This document shows positions 34,272 to 46,749 of a DNA stretch of 64,000 nucleotides, piece by piece; the first letter of the stretch is position 1, and every line of letters begins with the position of its first letter. The translations under genes and the position numbers were made by a program. The notes beneath the pieces were generated by a model. It worked only from the letters and a program-made list of their open reading frames with translations, had not been told where the DNA came from and searched no databases. Origin of the DNA: Climacium dendroides (lineage: Eukaryota > Streptophyta > Bryopsida > Hypnales > Climaciaceae); assembly GCA_950106755.1 (NCBI GenBank), contig OX467088.1, forward strand, positions 16,290,001 through 16,354,000. The letters run 5' to 3'.

Positions 34272-37200
34272 TGCATGAAGATTCCACTGTATATACATTC
34301 TGAGGCTCCGGTCCGACCTCTGCGCCACACTATTCGCCGTAAAGCAAAATTAAAAATCCCCTTCACGACAAAAGCAAGGTGCACATCGATCCTACAGTGA
34401 CGGACTACCTGTGTGGAAGGTTGCATCGATCATGCACTGTAATATGAAACTGTAATTGCTTGCTCTTATCTCTTTATCGTCAAGCTCCGTCTCGAGCTTG
34501 GTTGTTGTTTCTGGTTGCGTTGCATTAAACCATTGCATTAAAAAAACTGTAATTGCCGCAGATGTGACCCAGCTACTCCTCCGGAGAATCACACTAATTC
34601 ATGATTCACGCACGAGCGGCTTGGAATCTGTCCTGCTGCGATTGGTGGAATTACCGGTTTTATCCCCCAACTGATTGCTTCCCAATGCAAAGTTCCAGCC
34701 AGCATCCGGCACTGATTGCCATGTTATTACTCATCAATATTCCAGATTCGTGAATCCATGAAACGGTGTGTAAGCCAGGACGGACGGAAGGAGGAACCAT
34801 TCAAACTCTGGGGTGGGGTGAGGATTGGTTCGCTGTCGATTGTTCCACCCCGATTGCTGGGAATTCAGCAGGTTCGGCCTCTCACATTGGATGGGCGTTT
34901 ACATGATTGAAACCCTTCTTTTCCCAAAGTCAGCATCACCAACCAATGCTCGGCACGGGAGTGACACTAAGCAATAAATGGGGGGAGGAGGGGTAAGTAA
35001 CCGATTCAAGGGGTAACTTGGGGAGCGTTTTAATTTTGCTACAAAACTGTAGGGTGGAAGTTGGACTGGCTACTTTTACTACCACCATGCAGTCAAAAAT
35101 CCAATTGGCATGCAGTCAAAATCAACTTAGAATTAAAATGAATGAAACGGGTTCTTGAACCTAAATGAAAAGTTAATCTACTAGTGGAAACAATGCGTAA
35201 ACCAAAGAAATGAGCCATGAGAAGACTCATGTGATTAGTTAGACTAAATGACAATTCAGAGTGTGGGTCATTTCTTTAGTCCAAGTATATCATGTTTCTA
35301 TTGACTGAGATCAAATGGATGATAAAAGGTCAAAATTTTAGTCCAACTTTAGTATTCAGAATGCATTTAGCATCTCCTTTGAAAGCTAACGAAAGCTACA
35401 AGAAGTCCTCCAAAAAATTAAAACTACACAAAGAAGAGCACTTGGTGTTGGGGACTTATTAGCAAGCACTATGCATCTCTCTCCAATGAATGTGAAACTT
35501 ATTTTTCCAATTTCCATCTCCATCTCCATGTAAGAAGGATGAATTCTCACAGCTTTTAAAGCATGCTACTCCAATTCCAGATACAGAAAAGTACCACTTT
35601 TTCAACCAAACTTAAAAGCCTGGCTCAAGCCACAACTCATTCACTAATAATCAAACTGAACCTTAATTTTGTAACTCGGAGCTTTTCTCCACTACTCCTG
35701 ACACACCGAATTAAAGGTGCAGTCTCGCCCGGGGCTTGATCGATCATGGCCATACTCACACCAGCCATCCCTTGTTTAGCATCACTTAAACTTTAATTCC
35801 AAGCTAAAAACCCAGCCCCTAATTCAGTCCCTACATTTTCCTGAGCTGTTGCGCAGCGCATTGAAGAGCGAAGCCAAGCCGGTTCCGTCTCCGCAGCCAT
35901 GCAAAGCCAGGTGAAGCCGATCGAGGATTCGAGGCTTGCTAAACTTGCAATTCAGAAAAGGCTAATCAATCAAGTTGGCTAGTGCTACAGTGCTACTACC
36001 ATCCAAGCGCACGGGCTGGCCCCCTAAACTGGGGGAGGGACTGCGTGTTAGTGGCCTGGCAGCCCTGGCTAATGAATTGCTGTCCCGAATTGAGGAGTGG
36101 ACTTCGGCCAGTTTGGCGGAGGGTCGCTATTCTGGCCGGTCGCCACATTTTGCTGTGGTTTCCCCTTGGAGGCCAGTGAGTAAATGCCCTGGCCTGCACG
36201 CTGGCCCATGAAGCCGGACCATGAGACAGCAGTGTGGAACTCCGGCCTCGGGACTTTTATAGCTCAAGCGAGAGAGGTTTTTCCACACTACTGCCAAGGC
36301 GAATTTGAATTTCTGGATTGGGGATTGAGAGAAGAATTTAGCCGGGGCTTCGTCCGCCAAGTCCATCAATGCTGGCCAGAAGCCCGCTAATGCACGTCTG
36401 CGCTTCGCCCGCGGACCTCGCCACTAATATGCTTGACTGAATTTAAGTCTTCTGGGAAATGCCGGGTGCTAATTTTGGAGGAGCCAGGCACTCGGGCTCC
36501 AATTCTGTAGAGACGGGGTAAGGTTGGAATTGCAATGGCTTCGTTGGAACGGACAACGGGGCATTGAGGTAGAAGCACCTTAAGTGTGACACTTATGCAA
36601 GACTTATTCAAGATTTGTAGATCTTGAGGGAAGGTACAAAATAAAACGATGTGGGTTTGATAGGAAATGGTTTAGGAAACCAACAAAATTCGTTTCATGT
36701 TTTTTCAAGCTTATATGAATATAATATGAATTTGTGAAACCAAGTGCGTAGATGCACCTACTGTGGACAATAGACTAACACATAAGTGGACACGGAAACA
36801 TCCAAAAGCAACAACCCCTAAGATTGTATCAATCTTGTTTTATTGGCCAACGTAAAATCCGGCCCCATCATTGTGACAAATTCATGGAAACTCACAATCA
36901 TGTCAACATTGGGTCGACATGTACTTTGATTTAGGGCTTATTCTAGGTGTCTATAAATTACTCATGTTATATTTGGGTGCAAGTACCTTATAGAAATCAG
37001 GGGCTTTTCACAATTCACACTATGTCCCAAGTCCAACTAAATTTCTCAAAAAACTTAATTGGTGGGGAGCTAAAAATTGGGACTTTGGGCTTCACATTTC
37101 ATCCCGAGTCTCCAGTCTCGAATTTCAAGTTTGGAATCTTAAGTCCCAAGTTTGCAGTCCAAAGTCCCAAATCCTACATCCCAAACTCTTATATGACAAC

Positions 37201-37790
37201 ACTTTGGAAGAGTTCTTGCACCAAGAAGTGGAATTTGAAGGTTGAATTATGTTTAGTGAAAGTGTACATCTAATTTGGCCTCCAAATCCCTATTATTATT
37301 TTGAATATGAAATTAGGTGAAAATCACCATGTAAACCACCTTTAATGGTTGAAATTCTATCCAAATTTGTCCAAAGTAGATTTGATGCTAAAATTGCCTA
37401 AAAAATGAGGTTTTTGATTTTTTGATCCATTTGGAGGGGCATTTTATTATTGAAAAAGCTATACAATAGACAAATTGGAACCTTCACACTATGAAATAAC
37501 AAGTTCCACTTTTTGATATTTTTTATTCACCTTCTACAAAGCCAAGAAAGTTGGAATTTAACCTTGAACTGGAACTTAGAAAGTTAGGGCTTGGGATGTA
37601 GTAGAAGGCACCCCTTAGACTCAAAGAATAATTTTGGATTTGCACACATTTGTAGGAAGAATTCGTTGGAGAAGAGTGGTTTTATTATCCCTGTAAGGAT
37701 GGTTCTAGCTATGATCACTTTTTTCAAACTTCAAACTTCCTCTCTCAATATGCTTCCGTTTTACATCTATAGGTGATTTATTTTTATTTT
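34272..37790. other. Gene-free stretch with a GC-richer island
   Basis: Between about 35.7 and 36.6 kb the sequence is GC-richer and open in several frames on both strands (for example plus 35975-36211 and 36184-36390, minus 36127-36369). No frame stands out and none resembles a known protein, so this may be an unrecognised exon, a gene relic or unmethylated regulatory DNA. The rest is AT-rich. Confidence 0.4.
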
Positions 37791-37791
37791 T

Positions 37792-38290
37792 TAAAGTCAT
37801 AAAAACTACAAGCTTTTTTGTGAAAATTTGAAATTACTATGAATTTTGGAATTAAAAGTGAAAAAATCATATCAATTACAAAATATGCTTGAAAAATCTA
37901 ATTTTTTTCTATAGGTGTATATCATAGTTGAAAAAGTCATGGTACAAAACATTTACCATGTCATTGTAAAAACTTACTGGCCGAAAGTTTAAGTTGTAAT
38001 AAAAATTTTAATTTTTAAAAATTCTCAATTTAAAATGGGAATTACACTTTATGAGCTTCATTTCATTGTTGTACTCAAATTTCAAAAAGATCGCTCTCAT
38101 CACTCAAATTCACATCAAGAACAAAAACTAAATACATTTCAAAATACACTACATGGTATTCCATAGATCAAACACCTTCATATTTAAAAAAGTCTAGAAT
38201 ACCACAATGACAAAGAATTGGACAAAAATTGGATAAAAGAATGTATTTTTCTTTCATTCTATAGGCCCTCACAAAGTCATCCATCAACCC
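37792..38290 (+). repeat. Diverged relative of the 46.2-46.7 kb repeat
   Basis: Aligns with 46160-46690 through ACAAAATAT, ATAGGTGTATATCATAGTTG (versus ATAGATGTATGTTATAGTG), CATGGTA-AAA, TTACCATGTCA, GAGCTTCATTTCATT, CTCAAATTCACATCAA and AGTCATCCAT. Identity is low and there are many indels. It shows that the 464-bp duplicated segment flanking the Helitron-like pair belongs to an older dispersed repeat. Confidence 0.5.
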
Positions 38291-39463
38291 AAAATTGGTT
38301 GTTGCAACTATGTTGGATTAATTATGGTAATTGAGAGCAGACTTCTATATTTTTTTTTAAAAGTTTTAAACTTTGCAATTCTAGACAAAATATTTTTCAA
38401 AATGCAACATTAGCAAGAGGAAAATTAGGATTGTTGACCATCAAAATTTTAGGAAGAAGTTTATAATAAATAGGAAGAGAACTTTCTAATTTCCAAAAAT
38501 AAAAATTTTAATAATGGCCTATAATTTGTTTAGTTGATCTAGTTTGACAAAAAGGCAAAGCTACTCCTTAAATGTAATTTCTCCCTACTCGCATAGAAAT
38601 GGAAGTATCATGAAACTTGACAAAGGCAATTCCATGTATAAAAATTTAGAAATCAATTTATAATTCCAATATAATAGTCTAAAATATGAGCTTCTATAAT
38701 CATCACTCATTGCTACTTATTGCAATTCAACAAATAAACTAATTGGATTTTAGATGATTTGACAACAATTGTTTGTTAGCAATTAGAATAGAATGGTGTT
38801 GAAGTGAAAGTAGTTTTGAATGCTTGGAAGCAATTCGAAGTTCAAAACCCTAACATTTTTTGGTTAGTATGCAACTTTGGCGGCTTGTTACTTCTTTATA
38901 CTATGTCCATTTTCAAAACTTTTTTGGGGGAAAGTTGCGCATACTTGCCTAGTTTGTGTGGCTAAAATTTTGTGTTAATCAAAGAAGTAACAAGTGACTA
39001 AGAAGCATTTTAGTAGAAGTAGGTTTAGCCTTAGATGTGTTTTTTGCACCCTTTTTGGCTATTTTTTTGACATTTCAAAGTCATTTTGCAAACACAATGA
39101 GTCACTTTCATGAATTTTTTTTTCCACCAATGAGTTTGTATGTTGATTTCAAAGCATATTTTAGTTCAAAATTTTTTCATGTGAGTAGGTTTAGAAATCA
39201 AATTTCACCTCCAAATGTGTTTATAGGAAAATTTCAGCATCTTGTTTCAACACTAAAACATTATAATCTTTCAATCTGTGCGATCAAATGACTCCAAATT
39301 TGATCCACATCATCCACAATATGTACACTACAAGATTGTATGGTTGAGATTTTCATACCTTAGCGAGATATAGACTTATAAGGCTTGAAAAGCAAGGATG
39401 TTTTCATACCCGAAATGGCCTTGGACCTTCTAGGGTTAAACGTCGAGGTGGATGTTTTGTGTC

Positions 39464-39545
39464 CGATGGATGACAAAGGATCTCTCTACGTAGGACAAAA
39501 TTGCAACTATTCATCCTCGAAATTTAGCAAGAAAAGAGGAGGTCT
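39464..39545 (+). repeat. Dispersed repeat core, copy 2 of 5
   Basis: GATGGATGACAAAGGATCTC, TACGTAGGACAAAATTGCAA and CTATTCATCC are followed by AGCAAGAAAAGAGGAGGTC. The best-preserved copy in this orientation; the coding-like translation is a coincidence of the repeat. Confidence 0.55.
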
Positions 39546-39594
39546 TCTACACAAAATAGTAAAATTACGTTGCCTTAACAATTAGATCGCCTCA

Positions 39595-39795
39595 CTCAGA
39601 AAAATTACCTCATAACTCACCACTTATCCAAATGGAGGCACAAGCAATTCTCTGAACCCCGAAGCCATGAACCAATGCACCAATCCATGCAACACGCATA
39701 GTTCCTACATTACTACATCCTTCTGTACATATTTATATATAGTGTAGATGTCAAGAAATTAGTGTGGGACAACCTAATTTCACTATTTTGTGTAC
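39595..39795 (+). mobile_element. Left-truncated copy of the 15595-15826 element
   Basis: Shares TTACCTCATAACTCACCACTT, GGAGGCACAAGCAATTCTC, GAACCAATGCACCAA-CCATGCAAC and CAACCTAATTTCACTATTT with the intact copy. The left terminal repeat is absent and the right one is mutated (ATTTTGTGTAC). Confidence 0.65.
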
Positions 39796-40881
39796 AGTAG
39801 TTTGTCTTGCAATGAGTGCTCCTACAATTTTTTTTAAGCGGATGCTTCGCACGGTCATAAAAACTGATGATTTCCAAAGTCACCCACAATCACAATCACA
39901 ATCGTCCTTTAAAGAGTTAAACTCCCCCGGCCCAATTTGCAAGAATCCTGGGTAGTACAGCAATTCATTTCAATTCTTTTGACCCATTCCATTCTCTGTA
40001 CCTTCGGCCTCCCTCGTGGGCACCAAGCTTCATAACTCACCTGTAACTGAAGATAATAAGTTATATTTTCAGTTGTTATTCTTGACAGAGTCTGTGAACC
40101 ATCAATGCCCCATTTATTTTTTTTCTCTCCTCTATCTTAAGTTAAAAAAATCACATTCTCATTCCATTTCATTCGCGTACAAAAGAATTTTTTTTAAAAT
40201 TAAAAATTAAAATCACATGACAAGTGGCCCAATTTTCCTGTTCAGTGGCTAGTAATAAGGATGATGGCCTTCGTCCTCCCTTGACCCTTGACCCAATTAA
40301 TGAGGTGAGTTGGCAAGTGCTGAGTAGTGGACACATCAGCATCCACATAGGGTGCTCTTTCATGTATTCAAGTCCTTTGCAACTTTACTTCTCATATAAG
40401 ATACATTTTGGTGGTTCAAAACCATGGGGATCATCAATCACACAGGCAGCAATCACCTGGCTGTTTAAAATGTGACAACTCATTTGTTTCAACTAAAATT
40501 TTAAATTTTAAAAAAAAATTAAATTAAATTTTTTAATTTAAAAAAAAAGAGTTGTGACAATTGTCTTAACTTATGTGATCAATAATCAGCTTGAATGAGA
40601 ACGAGGGGTGCAGCCAGATGTCCAATTGTGGTGGAAAAAGGATCCACTGCCAGATATGTGCATGTGGACTATTTGGTTTCAATTGTTGAACAAGCAAAGA
40701 CCTAGTCCTACATAAGGTAGAAACACCCAAAACCGTTACTTTAAGCAATTCAGCATAGTTAGAGGCATATTTTTCTTAAAGTGATATTTTTGTAGTATAT
40801 GCAAGTGAAAATCATGAATATTAAAAAAAAAAAGATTTTTTGGACATTATATGTAGTTTTTATGATTTTTCAAAGTGTTGG

Positions 40882-41055
40882 CTACTTGTGCTAAGCCTCG
40901 TGGTAGCTTCTTTTGTTGTTTGTTTGTCCGTTCCATCTTGGGTTAGGTTGGGTTGGGTGTTTGTTTGGTTGTCCACGCTAGGCCATTGGTGGCTGGCGGG
41001 TTTGTATTTTATTTCTCCTTGCAATGAAATTCTATTTCATTTGTTTCAAAAAAAA
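40882..41055 (+). mobile_element. Possible 5'-truncated LINE 3' end
   Basis: A T/G-rich block ends in TTGTATTTTATTTCTCCTTG, then CAATGAAATTCTATTTC and an eight-base A tail (41048-41055). It is bracketed by similar 12-mers (TGTTGGCTACTT at 40876 and TGTTGGTTGCCT at 41056) that could be an aged target duplication. Plant L1-type LINEs often leave such short 3' fragments. There is no reverse-transcriptase coding sequence to confirm it. Confidence 0.35.
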
Positions 41056-41582
41056 TGTTGGTTGCCTAGACCATTGGAACTGTCCCATAGGTGCACCTAA
41101 AACTGAATTGCGCAAAAAATAGTTGTCAACAAATTAGAGTTTAGTATGTGTCCTTCAAGTGCGTCAGCAAATCAAAGTTAAACATGTGTAAGACACATTA
41201 ATGGAACTCTAAGGACACTTTAAGGGCACTCTATGGAACAAGGATTAGGTACACGGATGGAATTGGATGTTTCTACCTTAAGGTACGGTATTTAACTTAT
41301 GGCCTTGATTGAATGAGTTGGTGGCCCACTCCAACTAGGCTGCTGTCGATTTTTGATTCCCAAACGGGCTCGTAGCAATGTCATCCCTCAAAAATGGAGA
41401 TTCAAGTTCAATTCCCTCATCATCAAACAATTTAGTTGTTGTGTCATAATTTTAACCCATAAATAAATACTACTTCAATGGAAATCATGGAAATCATGGA
41501 AATCATTTGTTTGAATCTTGTGTGAATTGTTGGCTTAAATTTTTTTTTCTTAAAACACTCATTGATTGAGATACTATTATAG

Positions 41583-41665
41583 AAGACCTTTTCTTTTCAC
41601 ACAAAATTTGGAGGATGAATAGTTGGACTTTTGTCCTATATGGAGAGATTCTTTGTCATGTATTA
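41583..41665 (-). repeat. Dispersed repeat core, copy 3 of 5
   Basis: On the plus strand: GAAGACCTTTTC, then GGAGGATGAATAGTTGGACT, TTGTCCTATATGGAGAGATT and CTTTGTCAT. This is the reverse orientation of the 39464 copy. Similarity to the 61-kb copy continues past the core (TTTATGGGTTAAT). Confidence 0.55.
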
Positions 41666-44600
41666 GCCAACAAATGTCTTCCGCGTCATTTATGGGTTAA
41701 TGAAAGGTGTCTGGGTTGATTTAGAATCCCTGCATTTGAATCGATCTTTTTTGGCAACAATGGAATTGAAGTTTTCAGCAGTTCGATCTTGCAGTCATGC
41801 ATCAATTGACAACCGAAGGAAGTAATCAACAGTCAATATAGATACTCAGTACAAGAGAATTGATAAGACCTACACACCACTACTCCCTCCATCTTGAAAC
41901 AAATCTAGGGTTTCTTAGAAATGGCTAGATTAGTGTGTGAGTAGCTCATGTTTTCAAATGATTGCATAGTTACTGTATCTTCTTCTAAACCCCATTGGGT
42001 GGGAAAGAATGGAAGTCAACAATGAAGCGGTGCATGTTGAAAATAGGCAATGAAATCGACAAATTTTTGCCCTCTTGGAAATTGCTCTAGTGCTATTAAT
42101 TTTGATCATTTTCTTAACAATGTTGGTGGAACGATATCCATTGATGTCCTTTCTATTTGATTTTGAGAATGTCCTATGATTCAAATGAAAGAAGTTCTAG
42201 AATTCACAAAAAAGTTTTAAAGTTCAAAAGCCAAAGCTTGTTTCAAAAAAAAAAGTCCAAAGCTTAGTATACATGCAAGACTCCACTTTGGGATGATGAC
42301 TTAAAGCTTAAATGAAAGGACCCAAACGTAATTTGAAGTAAGCCATGCATGCAACTTGCCTCATTTGTATCCATCCTTTTTTATGAAAATGTAAGCTTAG
42401 TTCATTTATCCCCCCCCCCATCTCTTCTATTAAGACAAGTGTTTTGTTTTGTTTTGTTTTGTTGTTTGTCATGTTGAGATCTCCCGGACCGTGCACCCCC
42501 TGGTCGCGTGCTTGGTACCATCGGAAAGCCCTCGGCAAGGAGGGGTGCACCGGCTTGGTTTCACAGTGTTTGGACGTACGGTGTGAAAGTTATTGAAAAT
42601 TTGAAGTATTTTTTGAATCTAAAAATTTTAAAAATACTTTTACTTATATTTTGGTTGCAATCTTGGTAAGCTCTCGACGAGTATGGGTGCACGGGAATGC
42701 CACTCCGACTCACGGTGAGAAAGTTATGCATTTTTTTTTAGTTGTTTTTTGTTCTTAAAAAACTAGAAAATTAGTTTTACTTTTGTTTTGATTGTGTTTT
42801 GATTGTGCCAACGGCACAGGGCACACTACTGTACTGGAGTGGAAATGAAAATGTATTTGTGCCATGACTTATATAATTTCGTAGTCTTTTGTTTTTTCAG
42901 TTGAAGTGGTCCGTCTGTTGGAGCGCATTCCGAGACACTGAGATTGCCTTCAGTGCGACAGTGCGAGTGGCGCTCCGTCCTCGGGACTTGTGGCAGCGAG
43001 GTGGAGTGGGACACTTTGACCACACAAGCAGTGAATGATGTGGCCGGCTCTCATCAAGCCCGGAATTCCTTCAAGATTATTGGACCCCTCCCTCCAACTG
43101 AATGCTGCTTTCTTTCCATGATGTTTGTTTTCATTTTTCACTACAATGAACTAAATGATCTATAACTTATGAAACACTCTCAAAGTAATTTTAGATTTTT
43201 GGAAATTTATGGGTAAATAATCAAAAACAAACCACACCATACAACATGATTTCATACACTTCTATTTTCTATTCTATTTTTCTAATTATTTTTTTTACTG
43301 TAGATGTTATATTTTGGAATATTAAAATGTTTAGGAAAGAAATCCAAATCCAATGAGTTTCGCAAAATAAAACAAAAAAAACTTGAAAACACCCATTGTT
43401 TTTAGCACAAAAGAGTGTCAAAAAATAGGATAGTGTTTTAAGATGTGAATGGAGTCTTAAGGGGTAAATAGAATTTTAACATTGTAATAATACATTATGG
43501 CAATTCAAAAGATTTAGACAAAATATGGTTTTTATTTTGGGCAAAAATTTCCTAGAAAACTAATAGAAAAATATATGAGGAACAATTTGACAATATATCT
43601 CCCTTTTTTCCAATGGATGATATTGCTAAATTATTATAATATCTTTACAATATTTCTCACTTAATAAAAATGGCTTGTTTAGAGGATTACATTTCAGTAA
43701 CTTATATGCCTTTATCAAGGTGGAGCATAAGGGACGGTTTCCATTGGACTTCTATAGATCTCTTGATTGAGGAGGTCCAAGATACTCTCCATTGAACTCA
43801 AACTTTGGACTCCCCTCCAGCTAGACGTCCAACCTCCAACCTTTGCAAATTAGTCCAACAAAGTTGAAGGATCCAAAAGGGTTTTAATTAGTTGCGCAAT
43901 GGGGTCACATACTCCAATTACGCTTTGAAAATGCTAATTTGAAGGAGGGTTTTGTATTAGAAACCAATCGCATGAGTGGCATACTTTTAGAAAGTATGCC
44001 ATTATTCATGCATAAATAGAAAATGATGGATGGGATGGGAACTGATAAGGTTCAATATGAAATGGATGTTGTGTATTGGCTCTAATAGAAACCTTATTTT
44101 CTTGTCCAATGCTACCTAGAGCTCCTAGTTGCCCTCTACACATTTGTCCTTTGAGAGTCCAATGATAACTAGTTCTAAGAGGAGGGGGCATAATCTCTCC
44201 CCTTCCCTATTCCCTCGGGTGTAGATAGATAGATGTGAAAACTTGTCCTCTTTTTAGACCACTCTTTTAGTATTTTACAGCCTCTCCTATCGAATTCCAG
44301 TCTCTAATTCCAAATACGAATTCAAGATTTCCAATTTTCATGATGTGTCATAAATCATACATTCTCCCAATTTCCCAAGGTAAAGATTTGAACGTCTTTT
44401 CCAAATTTTTGCCTTCCAAAGAAGACTCCTACTTAGGACTACAATAAAAAGAGACCTCTTTTTTGCATTGCCCGAAATAAATGAAATACAGAAACCCTGA
44501 ATTGGATGGAATGAATATAATCGATGAAAGTCCACAATGGGGGCTAAATTGGGTCTTAGTTCACATTAGCTAATTCCATGGGAGTAGAGAGCGGTGTTTT

Positions 44601-45386
44601 TTCTATGCATGATTTTCCGCCACTTGGCTACGACCAAATGATCTTGGCTATTTTTTGTACTGGAAATTTTAATTTTTTGGGGGAAGAATAGCCAAAACAC
44701 TGCTGCATTTAAAGACCAATAGCCAAAATTTACGCAGGTATCACCTAGTTTTCATATAGATATCACCAAGTATCACCCGACTATATCATGAGTATTGAAG
44801 AATCAATTGGCTCCTTCTTAAAAATGAAAAAAAACAAAAAACAAAACTGGTGGGGAGAATGTTGAGAAAAAGTAACCCAAACTTTAATAGCCATTAATTG
44901 AAAATCAGCACCAGCACGTACTAACAGATCCTCTGACAACCCATTTCCACCAATGAGCTGCCGAGTTTCCATTAAAAATTAAAAATGACCGAGATCAAGG
45001 AAATGGGCTCCTAAACTTGGGTTATATGTCAGAAAAACAAAATGAGGAATATTCTCAATAATCTGGGAAATTCAAAATTTGGGGCTAGAAATAACCCAAA
45101 AAATAAATTTAGGGTAATTTTATAATTGCCAATGGGGAAGGAATTCTGATGTCTATTGCTTGATTAAGTTGGTAGTAATGATCATGGGACAACAGTAAAA
45201 CATAATCACAAGCATTTTTAAAAACTTTTTTTTTATTGAGCTTGGATTTTAATGGAATGAATTACAGAGAATTTTTTTCACCTCATGTATTGATGGAATT
45301 TCATGATCTGGATTAGTACTAAAGTTACCTTGAATAATTATATTATTAACCCCTGTGAGGACGGACCCATGACCACTGATTTGAAG
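41666..45386. other. Gene-free stretch with simple repeats
   Basis: A poly-C run (42411-42419), (GTTTT)4 at 42441-42460 and two related GC-richer patches (42480-42560 and 42660-42720, both with GGGTGCAC and GTGAAAGTTAT/GTGAGAAAGTTAT) are the only features. The 44280-44350 segment faintly resembles the interior of the Mutator-like miniature elements (GTCTCTAATTCCAAATACG). No coding sequence is recognised. Confidence 0.4.
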
Positions 45387-45650
45387 GCAAGACGTTAAAT
45401 CATGCCAACGGAGGTGGGCCCAGCAAGGTAAAATTTGTGTTTTAGGGGTAAAAGTAAAAAAAGTCCCCTATTTTGAGCCATGTCTAGGGTATGTTGTAGA
45501 CCTCACCTACCTAATGTAGGGTCTCTCTGATTGCAAATTTAGAATTTGCAAAAAAAAATCATATGTGGCAAACCAAATATTCATGCATTTTTTCCGGATT
45601 AAATCCACCTCACTAGGGCCCACCTTTGTTGGCACGATTTATTGTCTTGC
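45387..45650. mobile_element. Mutator-like miniature element with 9-bp target duplication (264 bp)
   Basis: A perfect GATTTGAAG target duplication flanks the element (45378-45386 and 45651-45659). The ends are long imperfect inverted repeats: GCAAGACGTTAAATCATGCC at the left against GCAAGACAATAAATCGTGCC from the right, continuing into CAAC--AGGTGGGCCC. The interior (TCCCCTATTTTGAG, GGGTCTCTCTGATTGCAAAT, AATTTGCAAAAA) resembles the 34025-34261 element. Nine-base duplications are characteristic of the Mutator superfamily. Confidence 0.88.
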
Positions 45651-45674
45651 GATTTGAAGCATGAATTGTCATTA

Positions 45675-45814
45675 AGGTAGGAGGTCCTTAAATCTTCGAC
45701 CAGGTTCTAAATGCGTCCTTTATCTAAGAGTGAATGGCATGCTCCTTGAAAGATCTATTATTGTCATTGACAAGGTAGATAGGCTTAAATGAGCAATTTA
45801 TGGACCTCCTACCT
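45675..45814. mobile_element. AGGTAGG-ended miniature element, second family (140 bp)
   Basis: Perfect 13-bp terminal inverted repeats AGGTAGGAGGTCC, extended to about 19 bp with one mismatch (TAAAT), are flanked by TA on both sides. The first seven bases match the AGGTAGGTACAC family, but the interior is unrelated. It lies 15 bp from the target duplication of the Mutator-like element. Confidence 0.82.
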
Positions 45815-46074
45815 TACTTTGTTTGCTGCCATTCTGTAATTAGATATGAATGGAAATTTTTTAATTTATTTTTTTAGAGATGAAGTCATTTGTTTACTAC
45901 AAGTTATAAAATTTTCATATTTTGGGGGAGAAATTTGAAACTACTTTGAAATTCTTAACCTATAAAGGACGATAGGGTGACTTTGGAAATCATTAGTTTT
46001 TATGACTGTGTGAAGCATTGGCTTAAAAAATTGTAAAACCACTCATTGCAAGACAAAACTATTGTAGATGATCT

Positions 46075-46150
46075 CCCCTTTTCTTGCAAAATTTTAAGGA
46101 TGAATAGTTGCACTTCTATCCTACATAGAGAGATCCTATGTCATTCATCA
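46075..46150 (-). repeat. Dispersed repeat core, copy 4 of 5
   Basis: Plus strand: GATCTCCCCTTTTCTTGCAA, AATTTTAAGGATGAATAGTT, GCACTTCTATCCTACATAGA and GAGATCCTATGTCATTCATC. It is the near-exact reverse complement of the 39464 core. Confidence 0.6.
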
Positions 46151-46285
46151 AATTGCCTGACATTTAAGGATTAAGAAAAAAATGAAGAAAATTCATATCA
46201 AATACAAAATATACTATAATACAATTTTTAAAATCATAGATGTATGTTATAGTGTAAAACATCATGGTATAAACCAAAATTACCA

Positions 46286-46749
46286 TGTCACTCTAAAATT
46301 GAAAAATCAACAAACCATGGTAATAGGCCCAAAGTTCATATTACTATAGAATATTGAAATTAATGAATTTAAAAAATTCAATTGGAGTACAAACTACAAG
46401 TAATTAGCTTCATCTCATTAATTGGGCTCAAATTCAAAAATCATCATATTATGGCTCAAATTCACATCAATAGAAAATAGCAAGAAATAGGCCAAATACA
46501 CTATAAGGGTGATCCTTAGATTGAACATCTTTTTTTCTAAAAAAAGCCAATAAGACGACAATGAGGGGCTTTGCAATACTCTTCATTGAAAATGTACCCA
46601 AAGTACCCTCCAAATAATTGAATTAGATGAAAAAACATTTTTTCTAATCTATGGTGCCAAATGAAGTCATCCAATGGACACTAAGTGTATGCAATAGCAC
46701 TACAAGGTTAAAGTTGATCAAAGTATTTTTTTGGGTGTTTAGAAATTAA
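46286..46749 (+). repeat. 464-bp direct repeat, left copy
   Basis: Begins TGTCACTCTAAAATTG and ends GTTTAGAAATTAA. The same 464 bp recur at 48372-48835. Reading both through, I find two differences (ATTAATG versus ATCAATG and AGTAATT versus AGTGATT). The segment is part of an older dispersed repeat that starts near 46160 and has a diverged relative at 37792. Confidence 0.92.

Noticed and set aside
35975..36611. GC-richer patch with open frames on both strands
   Set aside because: No frame dominates, no motif or splice pattern is visible, and overlapping frames on both strands are expected where stop codons are rarer.
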